Source: Argopecten irradians
Taxonomy: Eukaryota > Mollusca > Bivalvia > Pectinida > Pectinidae
Assembly: GCF_041381155.1 (NCBI RefSeq)
Contig: NC_091142.1
Coordinates: 43,002,747 to 43,066,746, forward strand
Reading direction: 5' to 3'
Length of the DNA stretch: 64,000 nt
How positions within the stretch are numbered: the first letter of the stretch is position 1; every line of letters begins with the position of its first letter. Below the pieces are notes generated by a model. That model did no database searches, was not told the origin of the DNA, and saw only the letters and a program-made list of their open reading frames with translations. Both the position numbers and the translations under genes were made by a program. This document shows, piece after piece, positions 1 through 11,100 of the stretch.

Positions 1-2091
1 TACTAGAACGGTTCTAGTTCCAGTCAATGTAGGACCACTAGAACGGTTCTAGTACCAGTCAATGTAGGACCAATAGAACAGTTATATTTCCAGTCAATGT
101 AGGACCACTAGAACGGTTCTAGTACCAGTCAATGTAGGACCACTAGAACAGTTCTAGTTCCAGTCAATGTAGGACCACTAGAACAGCTCTAGTTCAAGTC
201 AATGTAGGACCACTAGAACATTTCTAGTTCCAGTCAATGTAGGACCACAAGAACATTTCTAGTTCCAGTCAATGTAGGACCTCTAGAACAGTTCTAGTTC
301 CAGTCAATGTAGGACCACTAGAACGTTCTAGTACCAGTCAATGTAGCAACACTAGAACCGTTCTAGTTCCAGTCAATGTAGGACCACTAGAACAGTTCTA
401 GTTCCAGTCAATGTAGGACCACTAGAACAGTTCTAGTTAAAGTAAATATAGGACCACTAGAATGGCTCTAGTTCCAGTCAATGTAGGACCACTAGAACAT
501 TTCTAGTTCCAGTCAATGTAGGACCACTAGAACAGTTCTAGTTTCAGTCAATGTAGGATCACTAGAACAGTTCCAGTTCCAGTCAATGTAGGACCACTAG
601 AACGGTTCTTGTTTCAGTCAATGTAGGACCACTAGAACGGTTCTAGTACCAGTCAATGTAGGACCACTAGAACGGCTCTAGTTCAAGTCAATGTAGGACC
701 ACTAGAACGGTTCTAGTTCCAGTCAATGTAGGATCACTAGAACAGTTCTAGTTCCAGTCAATGTAGGACCAATAGAACAGTTCTATTTCCAGTCAATGTA
801 GGACCACTAGAACAGTTCTAGTACCAGTCAATGTAGGACCACTAGAACAGTTCTAGTACCAGTCAATGTAGGAACACTAGAACAGTTCTAGTTCCAGTCA
901 ATGTAGGACCACTAGAACAGCTCTAGTTCAAGTCAATGTAGGACCACTAGAACATTTCTAGTTCCAGTCAATGTAGGACCACAAGAACATTTCTAGTTCC
1001 AGTCAATGTAGGACCACTAGAACAGTTCTAGTTCCAGTCAATGTAGGACCACTAGAACAGTTCTAGTTCCAGTCAATGTAGGACCACTAGAACAGTTCTA
1101 GTTCAAGTCAATGTAGGACCACTAGAACAGTTCTAGTTCCAGTCAATGTAGGACCACTAGAACAGTTCTAGTTCCAGTCAATGTAGGACCACTAGAACAG
1201 TTCTAGTTCCAGTCAATGTAGGACCACTAGAACGTTCTAGTACCAGTCAATGTAGCAAAACTAGAACAGTTCTAGTTCCAGTCAATGTAGGACCACTAGA
1301 ACGGTTCTAGTTCAAGTCAATGTAGGACCACTAAAACGTTTCTAGTTCCAGTCAATGTAGGACCACTAGAACAGTTCTAGTTCCAGTCAATGTAGGACCA
1401 CTAGAACAGTTCTAGTTCTAGTCAATGTAGGACCACTAGAACGGTTCTAGTACCAGTCAATGTAGGATCACTAGAACAGTTCTAGTTCCAGTCAATGTAG
1501 GACCACTAGAACAGTTCTAGTTCAAGTCAATGTAGGACCACTAGAACGGCTCTAGTTCCAGTCATTGTAGGAACACTAGAACAGTTCTAGTTCCAGTCAA
1601 TATAGGACTACTAGAACATTTCTAGTTCCAGTCAATGTAGGATTACTAGAACAGTTCTAGTTCAAGTCAATGTAGGATTACTAGAACATTTCTAGTTCCA
1701 GTCAATGTAGGACCACTAGACTGGCTCTAGTTCAAGTCAATGTAGGACCACTAGAACATTTCTAGTTCCAGTCAATGTAGGACCACTAGAACAGTTCTAG
1801 TTCCAGTCAATGTAGGACCACTAGAACAGTTCTAGTTCCAGTCAATGTAGGACCACTAGAACAGTTCTAGTTCCAGTCAATGTAGGACCACTAGAACAGT
1901 TTTAGTTCAAGTCAATGAAGGACCACTGGAACAGGTCTAGTTCAAGTCAATGTAGGACCACTAGAACAGTTTTAGTTCCAGTCAATGTAGGACCATCAGA
2001 ACATTTCTAGCTTCAGTCAATATATGACCACTAGAACAGTTCTAGTTTCAGTCAATGTAGGACCACCAGAACATTTCTAGTTCCAATCAAT
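1..2091. repeat. 35 bp minisatellite, about 59 copies, in TRAPPC11 intron 13
   Basis: Tandem array with consensus period 35 bp, starting at or before the window edge. Each unit holds a near-palindrome, CTAGAACAGTTCTAG, followed by TTCCAGTCAATGTAGGACCA. Copies differ by single substitutions and a few one-base deletions. Read on the gene strand the array begins about ten bases inside the intron, directly after the 5' splice site of TRAPPC11 exon 13. The first intron bases (TATTGATTGGAAC) resemble the unit (CATTGACTGGAAC), so the array may have started at the intron edge. Confidence 0.95.
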
Positions 2092-2103
2092 ATAAAGCGT
2101 TAC

Positions 2104-5100
2104 AGGTGCAGGATACAGCTGCCGATGAGCTCCAGACAGACAGACACATACTCCTGTATCTTACACGTCAGATAGGCACACTTCAGGGAGATATCCAAGA
2201 TGGAGTCCAACAGGTGCCACCAGCGCTCTCCTCGGTAATCCCACATCACCTTGTTCAGTAACCTGGACAACAGATAAATATCAACATAGATCCCAAATAA
2301 CTTGTTCAGTAACCTGGACAACAATTAACAGGGATGAAAATCTTAACAAAGGTTGAAATTCACTTTTTTAGTTGAAACTATAATTTATATAGAATTACAT
2401 ATACCAAGTAGCTAAATTCTGAAATTCAAAAAGGCTAAAATCAGCCAATCAGCCAAGGATTTAATTTTCATTTCTGAATTACAAGTAATTAAGGTCACTG
2501 ACTAAATGCTGAAGGATTTCCTTTGTGTAAGATAATGTTACAGATTCTGAAGTAGTGGATGGCTTTTGTAGTGTAGGTAGCAATGACATAATAATGTATT
2601 AATTTGTAAGAATCTGTGTATCAAACAGTCACTGAAAAGAGTTTAACACAGCCAAAGTTTCTTCGTGTATAAAATACTTGACAACATTATAATACTTACA
2701 TGAGAGCTTTGTTGTAATCTTTGGCGTGGAAATACTCTTCTCCCATCTGTACCACTGAAACACCAGTACTAGCTAGTCAGTATAAATGATCACTAATTTA
2801 TAACTCTCTCATCTGTACCACTGAAACACCAGTACTAGAAAGTCAGTATCAATGATCACTAATTTATAACTCTCTCATCTGTACCACTGAAACACCAGTA
2901 CTAGAAAGTCAGTATAAATGATCTCTAATTTATAACTCTCTCATCTGTACCACTGAAACACCAGTACTAGAAAGTCAGTATCAATGATCACTAATTTATA
3001 ACTCTCTCATCTGTACCACTGAAACACCAGTACTAGAAAGTCAGTATCAATGATCACTAATTTATAACTCTCTCATCTGTACCACTGAAACACCAGTACT
3101 AGAAAGTCAGTATAAATGATCACTAATTTATAACTCTCTCATCTGTACCACTGAAACACCAGTACTAGAAAGTCAGTATCAATGATCACTAATTTATAAC
3201 TCTTCCATCTGTACCACTGAAACACCAGTACTAGAAAGTCAGTATCAATGATCACTAATTTATAACTCTCTCATCTGTACCACTGAAACACCAGTACTAG
3301 AAAGTCAGTATCAATGATCACTAATTTATAACTCTCTCATCTGTACCACTGAAACACCAGTACTAGAAAGTCAGTATCAATGATCACTAATTTATAACTC
3401 TCTCATCTGTACCACTGAAACACCAGTACTAGCTAGTCAGTATCAATGATCACTAATTTATAACTCTCTCTCATCTGTACCACTGAAACACCAGTACTAG
3501 AAAGTCAGTATAAATGATCACTAATTTATAACTCTCTCATCTGTACCACTGAAACACCAGTACTAGAAAGTCAGTATCAATGATCACTAATTTATAACTC
3601 TCTCATCTGTACCACTGAAACACCAGTACTAGAAAGTCAGTATCAATGATCACTAATTTATAACTCTCTCATCTGTACCACTGAAACACCAGTACTAGAA
3701 AGTCAGTATCAATGATCACTAATTTATAACTCTCTCATCTGTACCACTGAAACACCAGTACTAGTCAGTAAAATGATCACTAATTTATAACTCTCTCATC
3801 TGTACCACTGAAACACCAGTACTAGAAAGTCAGTATAAATGATCACTAATTTATAACTCTCTCATCTGTACCACTGAAACACCAGTACTAGAAAGTCAGT
3901 ATCAATGATCACTAATTTATAACTCTCTCATCTGTACCACTGAAACACCAGTACTAGAAAGTCAGTATAAATGATCACTAATTTATAACTCTCTCATCTG
4001 TACCACTGAAACACCAGTACTTGTCAGTATCAATGATCACTAATTTATAACTCTCTCATCTGTACCACTGAAACACCAGTACTAGTCAGTATCAATGATC
4101 ACTAATTTATAACTCTCCCATCTGTACCACTGAAACACCAGTACTAGTCAGTAAAATGATCACTAATTTATAACTCTCTCATCTGTACCACTGAAACACC
4201 AGTACTTGTCAGTATCAATGATCACTAATTTATAACTCTCTCATCTGTACCACTGAAACACCAGTACTAGAAAGTCAGTATCAATGATCACTAATTTATA
4301 ACTCTCTCATCTGTACCACTGAAACACCAGTACTAGTCAGTATCAATGATCACTAATTTATAACTCTCTCATCTGTACCACTGAAACACCAGTACTAGAA
4401 AGTCAGTATCAATGATCACTAATTTATAACTCTCCCATCTGTACCACTGAAACACCAGTACTAGTCAGTATCAATGATCACTAATTTATAACTCTCTCAT
4501 CTGTACCACTGAAACACCAGTACTAGCTAGTCAGTATCAATGATCACTAATTTATAACTCTCTCATCTCCAGTGTTAGAGTATCATGGTTTACATTATCA
4601 TTAATAATATGTATACTGTCTCTGTATGATTTATCGAGATTATCTCACAAAGTTGACATTAATAATATGTATATACTGTCTCTGTATGATTTATCGAGAT
4701 ATCTCACAAAGTTGACATTAATATTCTTTATCTTTCAACACAAAATTTGAATATTATGTATTTGCATGAATATACAGACACTAATTCATGATATTGCTAA
4801 TTCAAGACTTAAGAGTTTATGTAGTTATTGTATATACTAAGTTACCTAGAGAGATATTGCTACACTTGTAGTAACATAATTTATGTTATTATGTTTCATT
4901 TGATTCACTTTCTGTTATAAATTAGAATATAAGAGGAAAGCGTAATGTTATGTATATCTTACTTAGGTATCGCTTCATCCTTGGTGACTTGTATTTCTTA
5001 AACTGGGCCACAGCACTATTCAGTAGGGGGATGATGATCCACTACAAACAAACATCACTGTATTTCAGTTTTTGGAGTAAAATATAAGGTTTTAAGGTGA

Positions 5101-8100
5101 ACTTAAAACTGACATACGTGTACGTCAATCTATGTTCATGTTGCAGTAAAAATGCTTCTTTTAGGCTATCATCTCTTCTTTTTCTTTTGTATATGGGATA
5201 AAAAGAATCATTCCCTACCTATGAGTGTGTGCATGACAACAAAATCACAACCCTGGCTGGAATTTCTAAAGTCCAACCCTCAGCAGGCCTTGGGTTTGAC
5301 ATTCATGAATTAACCCTCGGGTTAACATTGTGATTTCGTTGTCACACCCTCTAGATAGAGAAAAATTCTATTATTCTTGGTCCCCTTTTATTCTTGGTCT
5401 TTTGAGTGGTATTCAGAGATAGATTTGACAACGTATAAAACTTAAAGACCTTGTTCAAAGTAAATAGTCAGGCAATGAAACCAATCTAAATGTGTCCATT
5501 GGCCTTCAAAAAGTTCTTAAATATCAAACCGATGGTCAACTTTTGCTTACGATGTCCATATTTGACGATTGAAATTAAGGAAAAGCCCCGTGTACATTTA
5601 GCACAGTTCTAAAAATAAATTTTGAAAGCAAGGCTACGTGTGAATGTCAACAAAGACATTGCCAGCTGGGAGGACGTTTAGGATTCCTTTAATATAAATC
5701 AATTTCTTCACATTCGGAGCGATTCTGGCCAGAAATTATACTGGATATATCAACACCATTTTAACCGACTTTAGCCTTCCTTTACTCGACTATTCACTTT
5801 AAGTCCTCTGTTGCTTCTGAAAACATTCAAAGACTTTTTTTTTGCCTAGTGTTGCCAAGTTAATGAGAAATGTGTTTGACTTACTGAGTGATCAACTTGT
5901 ATCTCCATGTTCTGTAGGGCAGCGATGCCATCTCGCTCCCTCTGCATGTCCGGCGGGTCTATACCTGTATACAGGACAATAAACCATCTCATCACCAGTA
6001 AGATTCAAGGTAAGAGCTATGAAATTACATTAAAAACATCTTATTAAAGTCATACAAAACAATAATTTTCTGTAATTACTATATTTAATGATAACTAAAT
6101 TATCTTCAAAATTAAAATATAAAAAATTTACATGATTATGTATTTGATTTTTAATTGATTATATACCAAATATCCATACATATATGTAATCATTTTTCGT
6201 ACCAAAAAATAATGATGCGAAAAGAAAGTCTGGATTTGCAAATTATAATTGTATTTTAAATTGATATATGCTTTTCTGGTTAAAGTAGTCTTGCAACTGA
6301 AAACTTCAAAAAAAGTATTTCTTTTTCCCTGCCATCAACTTTCCTTTTCTTAATAGCAGCAACCACCATTTGATTCTCCAACTAGTGAAGTTACATATCA
6401 CCATTGATTCTCAAGTTGACAACATCTACACCATAATAAAGATAATGACATTCCCTACATGTTCAACACACAGGAGATCTCTACCGAATCCTAAAAATCC
6501 TGGAAATCCAGGAAATGCCAGAGTTTGATGATAAATCAATACTACTGATGATGATCCTCACAGTATCATTGTATACTTATAATGGATTCTGTGTCAATCT
6601 TTTAGCAATTTATTCATCATTTTGCTGTATGAGTTTTGAGTTAATATTAAAGTAGAACATTGTAACACAAACTTGCATAACTCTTAAACATAATCAGATA
6701 TACTTTATAGTCGGTACATACTTCCAGTTTATCATGATACCACAAGTTCAAACAAAATATCTTTTCCTAATCTCAATATTTTCTTACAATTTACATCAAT
6801 TTCACTTGCCATTAATAAGTGTTATATTATAAATAAGTATTTTAATACAAGCCGACAGTCAGTAACATCAACCTGTGACATGTTGGATGTGCTGGACTAA
6901 GCTACATCGTAGGACTACTATTATATTAATACTAGCACAATCATAAGTAATGTGTAAAAACAATATCAAAGGACAAAAACACACAGCCTCAAATGTTAAT
7001 TCTAGAAGGCAAATCATACTCTACGAAATATAGGCTTGATCATATTTTATAGAAAGTATCTCAAAATGTTCAGTGAAGAAAAGTTGTGAACAGTTAGCCA
7101 AATCAAAGACAAAATTTACTTAATCTGAATAGATTCACTTATTCATGGCTTTATGAGGTTGCTATTCTGTCTCTGCATATATATATATTGAATTATCTCC
7201 CTTGTAGGCAGGTATCCATTGTGACGTCATTATCTCTGAAAGCATAATGACTAGCTCACAAACGCATGACGTCACAATACCTACCCGTAAGGACAGATAA
7301 CTCTGTAATATATACATACAGAGTACCAGGTGGAATGGCCGTCACAATTACATAATAGTAGCCTAAAATGACGCGGCTAAAAATGAAAAAAATATCATGT
7401 TTGACAAAAAAGGAAAATCTATATAAAAAGCACATCTTTTATGAACAGTATGGGTAAAAATTGGCTGATTATTTTTATTCTTCAAATCTTTCATTATTGG
7501 AGGAAGGAAAATTACAGATCAGGTTCATTGTAAAAATAATTTGTAAGTTTATGATCAAGTTTTCACAATTCAAAAATGATTAAAATTAAAACAACAAAAC
7601 ACAGACAAGTAACTCCATGCCACAGCTGAATTTTAGCTATAATCTATTTATTATAAAAATGTATTTTGTATTCGAACAAGAAATTTTAATATAAATATTT
7701 CAATAAGATATTTTACAGCTTTTGAAATAGAGCTAAAACATGGAGCTTCTTATAATACATATCAAAACAACATTGACTTACCAGCTGAAAAAATGTCAAA
7801 GCAAAAAAAAACACTTTGTATGTATTGTTATATTTCAATGACATTTGATGAATTGTGCATAACATATAAAATATATCTTTGTTCAATGTTTTATCATTTC
7901 CAAAATACAATAACATGATATGAAATCGAAGTAACTGAGGATTCGCTTCATTGCCACAAAATAAGCATGTGTGCAGATATTATATCAAATATCTTACAAA
8001 ATCAGAATTAAATTGATTTTATAGCAACACTGAAGCTCTGCAACAATAAAGCAATAAGTACAAAGAAAATAAATTCTCGGCAAAAAAAGTCTTTTTCAAG

Positions 8101-11100
8101 TTATTTTGAAAAACTACATGTAACTCCAATATCGTACAAGTAGCAGGGAGAGAGGTCAGACAATAAGACACCCAATCCAGGAGAGAATGGAGATATTAAG
8201 GATTGATTTAACAAGGGAGCTTACTCTGATGGCCTTGACGCCATGACCTTTGTCCATAAAAGTCCAAGTTGTCCAAGAACTCGAGAGGATCAGGGTGTAC
8301 CAACTGTGTCAGGGGCTGCCAAGTATACATAAATAAGTATTATCATACAAGCACTTGATTGTTTTGTCATTTGCCAATTAAAAACTTCACACATAAATTG
8401 TAATAAAGCAACTATACATAGCAGCTAACATGAAAATTTAACACTTTGGAATGGAAAGATAGAATCAAAGACATAAATAGCAATGATTTTCTTTATCTAT
8501 ACATGATTCTTAAGCCCCAAGATGTCATTATAATTACTCTTATTGTTTGACCTGACATGTAAATTTTGTGAGATTTTCTAAACACCTTTGGTCCTGATGC
8601 TGAAACCCAGGTTGTTTGATGACACAAAGAGTCAATCTATGTATTTTAAAATGTATAAAACTCCGGGAAATCAAGTCACAATATTGCTTTTTAACAATAT
8701 TATAGTATTTACCTAATATATGTGTAATGCTTTTGGCTTAAGGATCCTAAAACACATTGTAATCTTTTTAGCTAATTAGACAATAACCCCACATTTCAGG
8801 TTGTTATTTGTAGTTAAGTGGCTAGGTCAGATCTTAATATAGTTTCATATTGCTTCATGATCTTGTAGACGGGTCTTTATCATTAGATGTAAACATTGGA
8901 GAATTAAAATCACAGTACCTTACAGACTCCTCGACAGAGCTGTTTCCTGTTGACAGCGTGATTAGCAGCCTGCTGATAGTAAAATCCTGGATGCTGAGTT
9001 TGTATTGCTGTTAGACCGAGCTTGATCGCCTCATCAAACAGATCTCCAAATACCTGAAATCTGGTCAGTACAATATTCTATCATAACTGTCACATATCAT
9101 TACTTGGATGATGAAAGATGGGGAGGTGGACTCATAAAACCTGAATCGTTATCTAAATAAACAAAATATCTTTTCATATCAGTATGAAATAAGACATTGT
9201 GACATGCCAGATGTGAAGCAGGTCCTATTTATCATTATCACAAGATGCAAGGTTCTTTACTGTGTATGCCAGATATCATCATATTGTTAAACATATTCAG
9301 TAACTTAAAAGCAAGCTTTGCTGATGTTTAGAAAATCAGTGATCAATTTTTCATAAGAAGTTTAAGGGAGATGTATAATTTCTTACTGTTTGGACATCCA
9401 TGCACTGTGTTCAAATGCCAGCTCTGCTATTCCAACTTTACTTTTGAAGAAGTCGATGTGTTTCCTAAACTGAGCAATGGAATCCAGCGGAGCATTGTGT
9501 TGGAATGATAGTCGGCAAATCTGTCCACGGAAAAGAAAGCTATAGCAAATTCATAATGAAATCTTATCTTGTAGTAACAGGAATAACGGCTAAAATATAT
9601 AACTTAAACCACTGCCTCTACCATATGGGTCCACCCATAGACCTCTGGCTTACTAGTCTAGATCTGATGATCAAAGAGAAGTTCTCTCTAGCCAAGAGGT
9701 ATATTGCATATATAATTACAACTTTTATTAACCTTATGGTATTAACATTTCTTCCTTTTCTTGAAACAATTGGAAAGAAGTTCACAAAAAGAAGATTTAG
9801 AGAAAAGAACAATATTTAGAAAAACTCTTCTTAAAGGTAGGTTTCGCCCAACCAAATAAATATTTTTTTTTGTGAAATACGATAAGCGGAAGAAAAGATG
9901 AAAAAACATATTAAAATATCTCAATTTAATTTCTTTATGTGTTTGAGATTGAACAAATGTGTCTTGAATACAAAATTGAAGGAAATCCTTGATTTATTAC
10001 GATGTCCGTCAGACAAAATAATATGCAAATGAAGCTGCGATGGATTATGTTGTCGAAGTTTGGCGCATGCGCATTGTCACGCACTAAAAGTAAACAAAAT
10101 GGCTGAACGAAAGTGTGTGAGATGAAAAAAATATATCTGAATCGGCAACAAAGTGGAGGAAATTATAATGGATTCGGTAGCACCCTAGGATATCTATAGG
10201 GAATTAAATTCAGAGATGGCATGTAGCAATAGAAGAAACAGAAGCCACATCTCAAGCGGAACTTGCCAGGATCTGTTGGGACTCGTGGTGAGTTAAATTT
10301 CAACACATATGCCAGCGCATAAACAGCCGCAGACTAACTACATGTATATTTGGTGTACAAAGTTAGCGAGCGTATGTAAGTAACACGACGTGTTTTAGAT
10401 AATATGATATGTATAAACAGTCCCTCGCACTTCGATTTGTTGTTGTTGTTTTTTAAATAAACATGCCGTGGCAAGACTGTCACTTCTATCTAACATTTTG
10501 TTGCACGCTTCCGTTTGTTGCTGGGGCCTCGTTTTGGAAAAAATATGTCATGTTCTATGTAAAGCTTGACTTCGCTCTATTTTTAGAGGAGTATTTTCCT
10601 GGTCAAGTTAGGCAACTGACCACCCATATTGTTCGCTGTATGCATTGAAAATGATCTGAAGATTATATCTATGTATAGGATAAATTTCAATTTCGTAGTC
10701 TTTATATTTCATTGGGCGAAACCTACCTTTAAAACACACATGTTTGACTCACAATACAAAAATGATAGGAAACACAGTTTTAACGTACATAACAGGAGTC
10801 TAGAGTGTTAATGTGTATTTCTCCTGCTCCTACAGTCATTCAACTCTAATGAGACTGTTAGAGTTTACCTTGTAGTTAATGAAGCCAGCAATAGATTTTA
10901 TCTCCAGGAGATTGGTATCATGCATCCGTAACTCAAGTAGGTGTCCATACGCTTGTTTATAATGTCTACAAAGTAATAGTATGGAAAGTTAGGCTTGTTT
11001 TTTGTTTGTTATGTCTAGAAAATAATATTACCGAAAGTTAAACCAACTGAATGTTAGGCTTGTTATTTAACACTAAGTATATACAATATAGGCTTATTCT

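Noticed and set aside
1-2091. Heat-shock or steroid-receptor elements in the 35 bp unit
   Set aside because: GAAC-N-GTTC has the wrong spacing for GAANNTTC or AGAACANNNTGTTCT.
9505-9924. Open frames overlapping TRAPPC11 exon 7 and the TTAA element edge
   Set aside because: Shadows crossing an exon, intron and transposon end; no similarity.
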